A DNA stretch of 35,552 nucleotides from Bacteroidetes bacterium HGW-Bacteroidetes-10 (GCA_002842695.1 PHDT01000020.1:1-35552); one strand, 5' to 3'. Shown: positions 8,543-17,171, counted from the stretch's first letter. Numbers and translations: made by a program. Notes: generated from the letters alone by a model not told the origin.

Positions 8543-9517
8543 TTAAAATGCAGATCCTTTTAGTCTGAGAGCTGTATCTTCCCTCATACCCAGCATCAGG
8601 TTCATATTTTGTACTGCCTGTCCGGAAGCACCCTTAATAAGATTATCAATAACTGATGTAATGTGAATATTGTCTCCGTGTCTCTCTACCTGTAAAAGTG
8701 CCTTGTTTGTATTTACAACCTCCTTGAGACTCACTGTCCCTGCAGAGAGGTGAACAAACGGGGAGCTTTCGTAGGCCGACAGATACAACTCCCTGACAGC
8801 ATCAGCAGATACCTTTTTTGAAACCTTAGTATAGATACTGGCAAGGATTCCTCTCGGAAAATCGCCCCTGAGCGGAACGAAATTAATAACCGGCGAAGCT
8901 CCTCCAGAAAGTACCTCCATGGTTTGCCTTATCTCTCCCAGATGCTGGTGTGTAAATGGCTTGTAAATTGAGATGTTGTTGTCTCTGTAGCTAAAGTGTG
9001 AAGAGGCAGAAAGACCCTTTCCGGCTCCGGTTGAGCCGGTAATTGCGTGGATATGCACCTCATCATTTATAAGTCCGGCAGATGCCAGCGGAGCCAGGGC
9101 CAGTGTAATGGCTGTCGCAAAACATCCCGGGTTTGCCACATAGTGAGAAGAGGCAATTTTATCATGAAAGAGTTCAGACATTCCGTAAACAAACTCCTTA
9201 TCCCCTATTTTATTGTCAAGTCTAAAGTCGTTTCCCAGGTCAATAACCTTGCATCCTGCAGGGATCTTGTTATTTGCAAGGAACTCTCTTGAGAGTCCGT
9301 GACCAAGGGCAAGGAATAGCACATCCGGCTCCCCTGTCTCTTCGGTAAACCTCAGATTGCAATCTCCAATCAGATCCCTGTGAACTGCCGAGACACTCTC
9401 TCCTGCGAGAGTTGTGCTCGTGAGCCACTTTAGCTCCACCTCTGGGTGGTTAAGCAGGATTCTTATCAGCTCGCCCCCGGTATATCCGGTGGCTCCGGCT
9501 ATTGCTACCTTAATCAT
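8543..9517 (-). CDS. argC: N-acyl-gamma-glutamyl-phosphate reductase
   Basis: ArgC reduces N-acylglutamyl phosphate to the semialdehyde with NADPH. The protein is 324 residues from the chosen start. It opens with MIKVAIAGATGYTGG, whose GATGYTGG (8-15) is the NADP-binding loop, and carries the catalytic Cys132 in NPGCFAT. The reading frame extends 21 codons further upstream to 9580. Those residues lie inside argG, precede the universal N-terminal beta strand and look unlike the family, so 9517 is taken. This leaves an 8-base overlap with the argG stop, consistent with tight operon packing. Confidence 0.95.
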   Translation of the reverse strand: MIKVAIAGATGYTGGELIRILLNHPEVELKWLTSTTLAGESVSAVHRDLIGDCNLRFTEETGEPDVLFLALGHGLSREFLANNKIPAGCKVIDLGNDFRLDNKIGDKEFVYGMSELFHDKIASSHYVANPGCFATAITLALAPLASAGLINDEVHIHAITGSTGAGKGLSASSHFSYRDNNISIYKPFTHQHLGEIRQTMEVLSGGASPVINFVPLRGDFPRGILASIYTKVSKKVSADAVRELYLSAYESSPFVHLSAGTVSLKEVVNTNKALLQVERHGDNIHITSVIDNLIKGASGQAVQNMNLMLGMREDTALRLKGSAF

Positions 9518-10700
9518 TTTTGTGTACTGAATAGTAGATTTTAAGTGGATTTGCAAGAACTTTTGTAAACCCGATAACATCCTGACCGGTAAATGACTTG
9601 TTCATTTCGCCATACTGGCCGAATGCAGAGTTCATCAGGTCATATTTTGAACTGCATCCCAGAACCGAGAAGTGGTAAGGACGAAGTTCAACAGATACCT
9701 CACCTGTAACTGAGGCTTGAGTATCTTCAAGGAAATTCTCAATGTTTCTTGCGAGGGGATCCAGGTACTGAGCCTCATGCATAAGCTGGCCATACCAGCC
9801 TGCGAGCTGCTCTTTCCAGTAGAGCTGACCCTTGGTAAGGGTGTGCTTCTCCAGAAGGTGATGCGCTTTAATGATAATCATTGGTGCGGCAGCCTCGAAA
9901 GCCACCCTTCCCTTGATTCCTATAATTGTGTCGCCAACATGGACATCTCTTCCCACTGCATAGGATTCGGCAATTGCTGCCAGCTTCCTTATTACCTCAA
10001 CAGGCGAAAGTGATTTGCCGTCAAGTGAAACAGGCTCACCCTTTTCGAATCCGATTTTAACAATTACAGAGTCGCTCTTTTTAAGCTGAGACGGGTATGC
10101 ACTCTCCGGCAGAAAACCTTCTGCAGTAAGAGTTTCAACACCCCCAACGCTTGTTCCCCAGAGACCCTGGTTAATTGAATATTTTGCCTTCTCCCATGAG
10201 AGTTCACAGCCATTTTTTGCCAGGTAATCTATCTCCTGTGCTCTTGTGAGTGAAAGCTCCCTGATGGGTGCAATAATCTCCACACCCGGCGCCATTACCT
10301 CAAATACAAGGTCAAAGCGAACCTGATCATTTCCGGCTCCGGTACTTCCGTGAGCCACATATTTTGCACCTGTTTTCTTTACCTCTTCAAGCACTGCAAG
10401 CGCCTGAAAAATTCTCTCAGAGCTAACCGAGAGAGGATAGGTTCCGTTTTTGAGAACATTTCCAAAAATCAGGTATTTTATCCCTTTTGTATAATACTCC
10501 TCAACCGCATCAATATTTTTATGAGACGTTGCTCCCAGCGAGAGTGCTCTCTCCTCTATCTTCTGCTCCTCCTCTTTTGTAAACCCTCCGGTATTTACCA
10601 TAACGGTATGAACCTCAAGCCCCCTCTCTTTAATCAGGTAAGGAACGCAGAATGATGTGTCCAGCCCGCCGCTGAACGCTAATACAACTTTTTCTTTCAT
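9510..10700 (-). CDS. argG: Argininosuccinate synthase
   Basis: ArgG condenses citrulline and aspartate with ATP to give argininosuccinate. The protein has 396 residues from MKEKVV. The PP-loop ATP motif is AFSGGLDTS (8-16), and HGSTGAGNDQVRFD binds citrulline and ATP. The frame continues upstream to 10736, inside the preceding GNAT gene. Family members begin with the charged residues just before the VVLAFSGGLDTS strand, so the ATG at 10700 is preferred; 10712 is the other reasonable start, one base after the GNAT stop. It is second in the arginine operon although it acts late in the pathway. Confidence 0.95.
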   Translation of the reverse strand: MKEKVVLAFSGGLDTSFCVPYLIKERGLEVHTVMVNTGGFTKEEEQKIEERALSLGATSHKNIDAVEEYYTKGIKYLIFGNVLKNGTYPLSVSSERIFQALAVLEEVKKTGAKYVAHGSTGAGNDQVRFDLVFEVMAPGVEIIAPIRELSLTRAQEIDYLAKNGCELSWEKAKYSINQGLWGTSVGGVETLTAEGFLPESAYPSQLKKSDSVIVKIGFEKGEPVSLDGKSLSPVEVIRKLAAIAESYAVGRDVHVGDTIIGIKGRVAFEAAAPMIIIKAHHLLEKHTLTKGQLYWKEQLAGWYGQLMHEAQYLDPLARNIENFLEDTQASVTGEVSVELRPYHFSVLGCSSKYDLMNSAFGQYGEMNKSFTGQDVIGFTKVLANPLKIYYSVHKND

Positions 10701-10713
10701 CTTGGATGACATT

Positions 10714-11295
10714 TTATAGTGAGAAAAGTGAAACAAATTTTCCTAACGGAGTTCTCTTAGCCGGTTTGTAATCCGGGTCAAAGAGCAATCCTGTACAGAG
10801 ACACATCTTGTGATTGTTCCTCTGGAGGATGTCGTAATTTCTGCAACCCTCGCAACCCTTCCAGAAATCTGGATCATCTGTAAGTTCAGAGAAGGTTACC
10901 GGGCGGAATCCGAGTTCGTAATTTATCTTCATTACAGCCAGTCCGGTTGTTATGCTGAAAATTTTTGCTCCCGGGTATAATTTTCTGGAGAGTTTAAATA
11001 TTCTCGCCTTGATTTTTCTTGCAAGTCCGGTATTCCTGTGGGAGTGGGCTACAATAAGACCTGAGTTTGCCACAAAACGGCTGTGACTCCATGTCTCAAT
11101 GTAGGAAAAACCAACTGCCTCGCCATTTTCAATGGCAATTATGGCTTTCCCGTCTCTCATTTTCTGGGCAACATATTCCGGAGATCTCCTTGCGATTCCT
11201 GTACCGCGCTCTTGCGCAGAGATATACATAAGTTCGCAGATTCTTTCTGCGTACACAGTATGGCTCGAATCGGCCACTACAATGCTGACGCTCAT
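10714..11295 (-). CDS. GNAT family acyltransferase, candidate N-acylglutamate synthase
   Basis: This 193-residue protein has a GNAT fold. An acyl-CoA binding segment SGLIVAHSHRNTGLARKIK (about 78-96) contains the R-x-x-G-x-A type loop, followed by a beta strand and YELGFRPVTF. It is the first gene of the arginine operon, which otherwise lacks an enzyme (ArgA or ArgJ) to acylate glutamate. The likely role is therefore transfer of an acyl group, probably succinyl given the carbamoyltransferase. As I recall, a related gene next to argG in Bacteroides thetaiotaomicron has been linked genetically to this step. Unusual for a GNAT protein, the C-terminal third has four cysteines (148, 151, 165, 167) in CxxC-x13-CxC spacing, possibly a metal site. 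GNAT fold is firm; the substrate is inferred from position. Confidence 0.82.
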   Translation of the reverse strand: MSVSIVVADSSHTVYAERICELMYISAQERGTGIARRSPEYVAQKMRDGKAIIAIENGEAVGFSYIETWSHSRFVANSGLIVAHSHRNTGLARKIKARIFKLSRKLYPGAKIFSITTGLAVMKINYELGFRPVTFSELTDDPDFWKGCEGCRNYDILQRNNHKMCLCTGLLFDPDYKPAKRTPLGKFVSLFSL

Positions 11296-11340
11296 CTTTT
11301 ATTTAAAACTTGGGAAAAATGTGGATACTAAAAAGTGATT

Positions 11341-11446
11341 GGGCAGAAGAAATATGCCCTGCAACCTGCAAGAGATTGAACTACAATGCCGCTAAGGCAC
11401 ATCGTCGGACGTGTCTGTGCTTCTTGTTCAAATTGATATGGCTGCC
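11341..11446 (-). ncRNA. Structured leader of the arginine operon (candidate regulatory RNA)
   Basis: The minus-strand transcript between the promoter (11466-11473) and the GNAT start (11295) can fold into a rod. The pairings are GGCAG (11446-11442) with CTGCC (11346-11342), TTGAAC (11431-11426) with GTTCAA (11381-11376), and GCACA (11420-11416) with TGTGC (11401-11397). A competing local hairpin, GGGCA (11359-11355) with TGCCC (11345-11341), uses the same 3' segment as the outer stem. The 7-base unit TTGCAGG occurs twice in tandem just before it. No coding frame explains the stretch. It may be an attenuator, a metabolite-sensing leader or a free RNA of 6S-like shape. I do not recognise it as a named riboswitch. 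Confidence 0.5.
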
Positions 11447-11465
11447 TATTATTTTCATCGGGGGG

Positions 11466-11473
11466 CAAAGGTA
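11466..11473 (-). promoter_or_regulatory. Promoter -7 box of the arginine operon
   Basis: TACCTTTG on the minus strand matches TAnnTTTG fully. The expected TTTG element 19-21 bases upstream is not clear. Transcription would start near 11458, just before the structured leader. Confidence 0.55.
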
Positions 11474-11496
11474 AAAGAATAATTTTTATTTTTTCC

Positions 11497-11504
11497 TATC
11501 TTTG
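11497..11504 (+). promoter_or_regulatory. Promoter -7 box of the OPT-zupT-pepT run
   Basis: TATCTTTG matches TAnnTTTG; the upstream element is weak. It lies 21 bases before the ATG at 11526, which argues that the apparent in-frame extension of the transporter to a TTG at 11502 is not translated. The arginine promoter points the other way 23 bases to the left. Confidence 0.55.
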
Positions 11505-11525
11505 AAAAATAAACTAAAACTTATT

Positions 11526-13523
11526 ATGGAAATTAACGAAAACAAGCCAAAAGGACTGCCCGAAAATGCCTACCGGGAGCTTAAGGAAGGGGAAGAGTAT
11601 AAGCCACTTATGTCCCCGTCGAAAAATTATCCCGAGGTTACGCCCTGGTCGGTTTCAATGGGTATATTAATGACAATTATTTTTTCTGCAGCTGCTGCAT
11701 ATCTTGGACTGAAAGTGGGACAGGTTTTTGAAGCTGCAATTCCAATTGCAATTATTGCAGTTGGTATCTCAGGAGCACTTAAGCGTAAGAATGCACTGGG
11801 AGAGAATGTCATCATTCAGTCAATTGGCGCCAGTTCAGGAGCAATTGTGGCAGGTGCAATCTTTACACTTCCTGCCCTTTATATCCTGCAGGCAAAATAT
11901 CCTGAGCTTACCGTTGACTTTGCAAAGGTATTTCTGAGCTCTCTGCTTGGCGGTGTTCTGGGAATTCTCTTCCTGATTCCGTTCAGAAAATATTTCGTTT
12001 CACAGATGCATGGTAAATTCCCGTTCCCTGAGGCTACTGCTACAACACAGGTTCTTGTGAGTGGTGAGACAGGCGGCAAAGGGGCCAAGCTACTTCTTAT
12101 AAGCGGACTTATTGGTGGTGTTTACGACTTTGTGGTTTCAACCTTTGGTCTCTGGTCTGAGGTTTTCACTTCAAGGGTTCTCCCTTTTGGTGAGACAATC
12201 GCAGAAAAGGCAAAACTGGTGTTTAAGATAAATGTTGGAGCAGCGGTTCTTGGTCTTGGATATATTATCGGTCTAAAGTATTCATTTATTATAAGCCTGG
12301 GTTCAATGCTGGTTTGGTTTGTTATCATTCCTCTCATGAACCTTGCTTTTGGAGATCAGATAATTGATCTTATGAATGCCGGACTTACAAGTGTCGTTGG
12401 CAATATGTCTCCTGAGGAGATCTTCAGAACATATGCAAGACACATAGGTATCGGAGGTATTGCTACTGCGGGTGTGATAGGAATTATCCGCTCTGCAGGC
12501 ATTATTAAATCGGCTTTCGGCCTTGCTGCAAAAGAGCTTTCAGGCGGCGCGAAATCAGAGAAATCGACACTCAGAACCCAGCGCGACATCCCTATGAAGA
12601 TTATTGCTATAGGAATTATGCTGGCTCTGGCAGCTACTTTTATTTTCTTCTATTTTGGAGTTGTGGACAATCTTTATCACGCAATTATTGCGTTGCTGGT
12701 TGTTGCAATTATTGCCTTCCTCTTCACAACCGTTGCTGCAAATGCAATTGCAATTGTGGGTACCAACCCTGTAAGCGGAATGACTCTTATGACCCTTATT
12801 CTGGCATCAGTAGTGATGGTGGCAAGCGGACTTACAGGAACAGCAGGTATGACTGCTGCACTTATTATTGGTGGTGTTGTATGTACAGCACTCTCTGTTT
12901 CCGGAGCATTTATCACAGACCTCAAGATTGGTTACTGGCTGGGAACAACTCCTGCAAAACAGCAGCAGTGGAAATTTCTGGGAACCCTTGTGGCTGCGGC
13001 AACAGTGGGCGGCGTAATGATGATTTTGAACAAGACATACGGATTTGTTGGCGAGCATGCTCTTGTTGCTCCTCAGGCCAATGCCATGGCGGCTGTTATT
13101 GAACCGCTCATGTCAGGTGGCGGTGCTCCGTGGATTCTTTACGGAATTGGTGCGATTATATCAATTGCCCTCACATTCTTTGGAATTCCGGCACTGGCAT
13201 TCTCTCTGGGTATGTTTATTCCTCTTGAACTCAACCTTCCGCTTCTGGCCGGTGGTGCCATTGCATGGTTTGTATCTACAAGAAGCAAGGATGCTGCTCT
13301 AAATACTGCACGTAAAGAGAGAGGAACTCTTCTGGCATCTGGATTTATTGCCGGTGGTGCCCTTATGGGTGTTGTAAGTGCCGTGCTTCGCTTTGGAGGA
13401 ATCAACCTGCTAAACACAGAGTGGATGGAGTCAAACGGCGGCGAGCTTCTTGCGCTGGGAATGTATCTGCTTATCATCTTCTACCTTGCCTGGGATAGTC
13501 TCAGGGCTAAAAAAGAGGACTAA
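11526..13523 (+). CDS. OPT family oligopeptide transporter
   Basis: This 665-residue inner-membrane protein has about 15 hydrophobic segments and belongs to the OPT family, which imports small peptides or metal chelates with protons. The N-terminus NAYRELKEGEEYKPLMSP followed by VTPWSVSMGILMTIIFSAAAAYLGLKVGQVFEAAIP is characteristic of bacterial OPT proteins. So are MHGKFPFPEATATTQVL (about 160-176) and IVGTNPVSGMTLMTLI. The ATG at 11526 (MEINENKPKG) is chosen because the promoter box overlaps the earlier TTG. It is the first gene of a plus-strand run with zupT, pepT, ybjQ-like and malY-like genes, so peptide uptake is more likely than siderophore uptake, though the sequence alone cannot decide. 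Confidence 0.92.
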   Translation: MEINENKPKGLPENAYRELKEGEEYKPLMSPSKNYPEVTPWSVSMGILMTIIFSAAAAYLGLKVGQVFEAAIPIAIIAVGISGALKRKNALGENVIIQSIGASSGAIVAGAIFTLPALYILQAKYPELTVDFAKVFLSSLLGGVLGILFLIPFRKYFVSQMHGKFPFPEATATTQVLVSGETGGKGAKLLLISGLIGGVYDFVVSTFGLWSEVFTSRVLPFGETIAEKAKLVFKINVGAAVLGLGYIIGLKYSFIISLGSMLVWFVIIPLMNLAFGDQIIDLMNAGLTSVVGNMSPEEIFRTYARHIGIGGIATAGVIGIIRSAGIIKSAFGLAAKELSGGAKSEKSTLRTQRDIPMKIIAIGIMLALAATFIFFYFGVVDNLYHAIIALLVVAIIAFLFTTVAANAIAIVGTNPVSGMTLMTLILASVVMVASGLTGTAGMTAALIIGGVVCTALSVSGAFITDLKIGYWLGTTPAKQQQWKFLGTLVAAATVGGVMMILNKTYGFVGEHALVAPQANAMAAVIEPLMSGGGAPWILYGIGAIISIALTFFGIPALAFSLGMFIPLELNLPLLAGGAIAWFVSTRSKDAALNTARKERGTLLASGFIAGGALMGVVSAVLRFGGINLLNTEWMESNGGELLALGMYLLIIFYLAWDSLRAKKED

Positions 13524-13537
13524 TTATCTGATCTGAT

Positions 13538-14341
13538 ATGGAAGGAAACTACATTACCGCTTTTGCGCTAACACTGTTTGCAGGTCTCTCCACAGCTATA
13601 GGAAGCGGAATTGTTCTTCTTTACAAGAAGTTTTCGCCAAGATTTCTTGCTGCATCGCTGGGATTTTCTGCAGGGGTGATGATTTTCATCTCTCTTGTGG
13701 AGCTCTTCCCTGATGCTCAGGAGAAGCTGGGTGTTCTGTATGGTGAAAAGCCCGGTAACTTTTATGCACTTTTAGCATTTTTTGGCGGGATAGCACTTAT
13801 AGCAATAATTGACTATCTGGTACCCTCATATGAAAACCCTCACGAGCCGGGAGATTTGTCAATATCAAAAACAAACGGAAAAGATCATGATAAGGGTCTC
13901 ATGAGGCTGGGCTTTATGTCTGCCTTTGCAATTGCAATTCACAACTTCCCCGAGGGGATAGCAACTTTTGTGAGTGCAATGAATGATCCTGCGCTTGGTG
14001 CGACAATTGCCGTGGCTATTGGTATACACAATATTCCTGAGGGAATTGCGGTTGCAATTCCAATTTACTATGCAACAAAAAGCAGAAAAAAGGCCTTCTG
14101 GAACTCACTGCTCTCAGGTCTGGCTGAGCCGCTTGGAGCTGTATTCGGGTATTTTATGCTCTCTTATTTTTTCCACGAATCTTTCATGGGAGTGATTCTT
14201 GCAGGTGTTGCAGGTATTATGGTGTATATCTCACTTGACGAGCTGCTGCCTACAGCAGAGAAATACGGAGAGCACCACCCGGCGATTATAGGGGTGATTG
14301 CAGGCATGGCTGTAATGGGGCTCAGCCTTCTTATATTATAA
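13538..14341 (+). CDS. zupT: ZIP family zinc/divalent metal transporter
   Basis: ZupT is a ZIP-family importer of zinc and other divalent metals in the inner membrane. The 267-residue protein has eight likely membrane segments. The paired transport-site motifs are IHNFPEG (134-140, His135 and Glu139) in helix IV and IHNIPEG (163-169, His164 and Glu168) in helix V, diagnostic of the ZupT branch. A His/Asp-containing cytoplasmic loop (about 98-120) precedes them. It starts 14 bases after the OPT transporter, so the two should be co-transcribed. Zinc supply suits the next gene, peptidase T, a zinc enzyme. Confidence 0.95.
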   Translation: MEGNYITAFALTLFAGLSTAIGSGIVLLYKKFSPRFLAASLGFSAGVMIFISLVELFPDAQEKLGVLYGEKPGNFYALLAFFGGIALIAIIDYLVPSYENPHEPGDLSISKTNGKDHDKGLMRLGFMSAFAIAIHNFPEGIATFVSAMNDPALGATIAVAIGIHNIPEGIAVAIPIYYATKSRKKAFWNSLLSGLAEPLGAVFGYFMLSYFFHESFMGVILAGVAGIMVYISLDELLPTAEKYGEHHPAIIGVIAGMAVMGLSLLIL

Positions 14342-14380
14342 AGGTCCCTCAAATGAATTTGATTATAAACATATCATAAT

Positions 14381-15619
14381 ATGAAAGAGAAAGTTTTAGA
14401 GAAATTTCTGAGATATATTTCAATTGACACAGCATCAGATCCCGAATCTGAGAGCCAGCCAAGCACCTCAAGGCAGCTTGACCTCTCAAGAGTGCTTGTA
14501 AAGGAGCTCAGGGAGATGGGCATTAAGGATGTTGAGCTTGATGAGTGGGGCTATGTAATGGCCACTATTCCTTCAAATATGGCAGAGGGTGAGAATATCC
14601 CGGTTATTGGCTTTATTGCCCACGTGGATACCGCGCCTGATGCATCCGGAGCAAACATCAGGCCTCGTATTATTGAGAATTACGACGGAAATGATATTGT
14701 CATTAACAGTGAGAAGGGCTTTGTAATGAAGATCGAAGATTTTCCTGAACTGGAGGCATACAAGGGAAAGACTATTATTACTACAGACGGAACAACTCTT
14801 CTGGGTGCAGACGACAAGGCGGGTGTTGCCGAGATTATGACTGTGGCAGAATACATCATGACCAACCCCGGGTTCAAACACGGAACCATCAAAATAGGGT
14901 TCACCCCGGACGAAGAGATTGGCCGCGGAGTTGACAAATTCGATGTTAAGAGATTCGGGGCAGATTATGCCTACACACTGGACGGCGGTCAGATTGGAGA
15001 GCTTGAATATGAAAACTTCAATGCTGCGGCAGCAAAAATTTTTATTCAGGGACGCAACATTCACCCTGGCTATGCAAAGGATAAGATGATTAACGCAATT
15101 ATCCTGGGCAGCGAACTGAACTCAATGCTGCCTGTTGATCAGAGACCTGAATACACAAGAGATTATGAGGGTTTCTTTCATATTATCAGATTTGATGGTA
15201 CAGTTGAATCGGCTACAATTCAGTATATAATCCGTGACCACGATGGTGTTAAATTCGAGGCTAAAAAGGTTCTTCTTGAGGAGTGCATTGCATTTCTGAA
15301 TAAGAAGTACGGCGAGAATACCTTCAAACTTGAAATAAAGGATCAGTATTACAACATGCGCAAGCAGGTTGAACCTCATTATTTCATTGTTGAGAAGGCT
15401 GTAACGGCTATGGAGATGGCAGGTGTTAAACCTCTCATCAAACCTATCCGCGGTGGTACAGATGGTGCACGGCTGTCATTCATGGGTCTGCCATGTCCAA
15501 ACATCTTTGCAGGCGGGCATAACTTCCACGGTAAATTTGAATACATCCCCGCAGAGAGTATGCAGAAGGCGGCAGAGGTGGTTATAAACCTCATCAGCCT
15601 CTATGCAGAGAAGAAATAA
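14381..15619 (+). CDS. pepT: Peptidase T (tripeptide aminopeptidase)
   Basis: PepT is a cytoplasmic di-zinc M20B enzyme that removes N-terminal residues from tripeptides. The 412-residue length is standard. Ligand motifs seen are AHVDT (His81, Asp83), GTTLLGADDKAG with the bridging aspartate (144-145), FTPDEEIGRG with the catalytic Glu pair (178-179), YTLDGG, and a C-terminal GGHNFHGKFE. It follows zupT after 39 bases without a clear promoter. With the OPT transporter upstream it would digest imported peptides. Confidence 0.96.
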   Translation: MKEKVLEKFLRYISIDTASDPESESQPSTSRQLDLSRVLVKELREMGIKDVELDEWGYVMATIPSNMAEGENIPVIGFIAHVDTAPDASGANIRPRIIENYDGNDIVINSEKGFVMKIEDFPELEAYKGKTIITTDGTTLLGADDKAGVAEIMTVAEYIMTNPGFKHGTIKIGFTPDEEIGRGVDKFDVKRFGADYAYTLDGGQIGELEYENFNAAAAKIFIQGRNIHPGYAKDKMINAIILGSELNSMLPVDQRPEYTRDYEGFFHIIRFDGTVESATIQYIIRDHDGVKFEAKKVLLEECIAFLNKKYGENTFKLEIKDQYYNMRKQVEPHYFIVEKAVTAMEMAGVKPLIKPIRGGTDGARLSFMGLPCPNIFAGGHNFHGKFEYIPAESMQKAAEVVINLISLYAEKK

Positions 15620-15642
15620 TCAATAATTAAACATCTATAATT

Positions 15643-15957
15643 ATGTTACTTACAACAACTTCTACAATTGAAGGAAAAGTTATTGAACAGTATTACGGAA
15701 TGGTTTCCGGAGAGACAATCATTGGTGCAAACATTGTAAGGGACTTCCTTGCAGGTATCCGCGATATAGTTGGCGGTCGTTCAGGCTCATATGAGCAGGT
15801 ACTCAAAGAGGCAAAAGAGGAGGCAATCAGGGAGATTACTGCTCAGGCATCTGCTATGGGTGCAAATGCAATCATTGGAATTGACCTCGATTATGAAACC
15901 GTAGGCGGAACAATGCTTATGGTAACTGCTGCAGGAACAGCAGTAAGATACAGATAG
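15643..15957 (+). CDS. YbjQ family (UPF0145) protein
   Basis: This 104-residue soluble protein is a full-length member of the YbjQ/UPF0145 family, sometimes called putative heavy-metal-binding domain. Landmarks are the N-terminal [21 protein letters not shown], the [12 protein letters not shown] turn, and [17 protein letters not shown] near the C-terminus. Members form a pentamer-like dodecin-type fold; biochemical function is not established. It lies between peptidase T (23 bases) and the PLP enzyme (3 bases), so it is part of the same transcript. Confidence 0.9.
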   Translation: MLLTTTSTIEGKVIEQYYGMVSGETIIGANIVRDFLAGIRDIVGGRSGSYEQVLKEAKEEAIREITAQASAMGANAIIGIDLDYETVGGTMLMVTAAGTAVRYR

Positions 15958-15960
15958 AAA

Positions 15961-17121
15961 ATGTACGATTTTGACAAAGAGATTGACAGGCGGGGAAGCT
16001 GCTCTGTCAAGTATGATTCACTAAAGGAGGTCTTCGGAAGAGAGGACCTTCTTCCTATGTGGGTTGCAGATATGGATTTCAGGACTGCTCCGGGTGTCCT
16101 TAAGGCTGTACGGGATGCCGCAGATCTTGGTGTTTTCGGATATGGATTCCGCTCAGCAGATTCTGTGGATTCATTCATTGCCTGGGTAGAGAGCAGATAC
16201 AGCTGGAGTGTCAAGAGGGAGTGGGTATCATCTGCTCCGGGAATAGTAGCTGCTTTACCGCTTGCAATTAATGCCCTTACATCTGCGGGGGACAAGATAC
16301 TTATCCAGACTCCTGTCTACCCTCCGTTTCACGCGATAGTAAAGGAGAACGGGAGAACACTTGTAAAGAGCCCGCTAATTAATACTGAAACCGGCTGGGA
16401 GATTGACTGGGCAGATTTTGAGAGCCGTCTGGCAGATGGTGTGAAGATGTTTATTCTTTGCAGTTCACACAACCCGCTTGGCAGGATATGGAGTCATGAG
16501 GAGCTTAAAAGGATGGGGGAACTTTGCTGCAAATACGGAACAGTAATTTTCTCAGACGAGATTCATGCAGACCTTTCGCTATACGGAAACAGACACACAG
16601 TCATGGCTTCTATATCTGAAGAGATTGCGCAGAATACAATTACAGCAATGGCTCCAAGCAAAACCTTTAATGTAGCAGGGATGCTTAACTCTGTGATTGT
16701 CTCCTCATCTGAAAGGCTACTTGCAAGCTATAACGGAGAGCTCAAAAGACTTCACCTTGACCTTGGAAACCTGTTTGGTCACATCACAATGGCTGCAGCA
16801 TACAGAGAGGGGGGAGAGTGGCTCGAGCATCTAAAAATATATCTTGAGAAAAACATAGATTTTGCTCACGATTTCCTTGCAAGAGAGGTCCCCGGAGTCA
16901 CCTTCCTGAAGCCTCAGAGTTCATTCCTTCTCTGGCTCGATTTCCGCAAAAGCGGATATACTCATGAAGAGGTGAGGAACCGCCTCCTGGATATCTCAAA
17001 GCTTGGGCTCAACGACGGACTTGCATTTGGCCGCGATGGCGAAGGCTTCTTCCGTATGAATATCGGAACCAACCGGGCCAGGGTTGAAGAGGGGCTGAAG
17101 CGCCTTAAAAAGGCTTTCTGA
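15961..17121 (+). CDS. MalY/PatB-type PLP-dependent C-S lyase
   Basis: This 386-residue fold-type I PLP enzyme belongs to the MalY/PatB group, which cleaves C-S bonds of cystathionine or cysteine conjugates; some members act as aminotransferases. Evidence includes the typical start YDFDKEIDRRGSCSVKYD, LPMWVADMDF (31-40), YGFRS, FSDEIHADL with PLP-contacting Asp199, and the Schiff-base Lys234 in APSKTFNVAG. It is the last gene of the plus-strand run. Together with peptide import and PepT it could release sulfur from cysteine-containing peptides or conjugates. The exact substrate is not readable. Confidence 0.9.
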   Translation: MYDFDKEIDRRGSCSVKYDSLKEVFGREDLLPMWVADMDFRTAPGVLKAVRDAADLGVFGYGFRSADSVDSFIAWVESRYSWSVKREWVSSAPGIVAALPLAINALTSAGDKILIQTPVYPPFHAIVKENGRTLVKSPLINTETGWEIDWADFESRLADGVKMFILCSSHNPLGRIWSHEELKRMGELCCKYGTVIFSDEIHADLSLYGNRHTVMASISEEIAQNTITAMAPSKTFNVAGMLNSVIVSSSERLLASYNGELKRLHLDLGNLFGHITMAAAYREGGEWLEHLKIYLEKNIDFAHDFLAREVPGVTFLKPQSSFLLWLDFRKSGYTHEEVRNRLLDISKLGLNDGLAFGRDGEGFFRMNIGTNRARVEEGLKRLKKAF

Positions 17122-17171
17122 TAACTCCTCCCGAGTATTGTTTTACAAAGGAGGAATAAGAAAAGAAGGTT

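Noticed and set aside
9518-9580. Longer argC with 21 extra N-terminal residues
   Set aside because: The extra codons lie inside argG and precede the NADP-binding strand that starts all ArgC proteins; the ATG at 9517 gives the standard N-terminus.
11376-11446. Possible tRNA, because GTTCAAATTG resembles a T-loop
   Set aside because: No 7-bp acceptor stem, D-arm or anticodon arm can be placed at tRNA spacing; the stems seen fit a rod instead.
11502-11525. In-frame TTG start eight codons upstream for the OPT transporter
   Set aside because: The TTG is part of the TATCTTTG promoter box, so it would be upstream of the transcription start.
17125-17155. TCCTCC/GGAGGA hairpin between the MalY-type gene and the convergent esterase
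   Set aside because: Only six pairs around an 18-base loop and no T-run on either strand; not enough for a terminator call.
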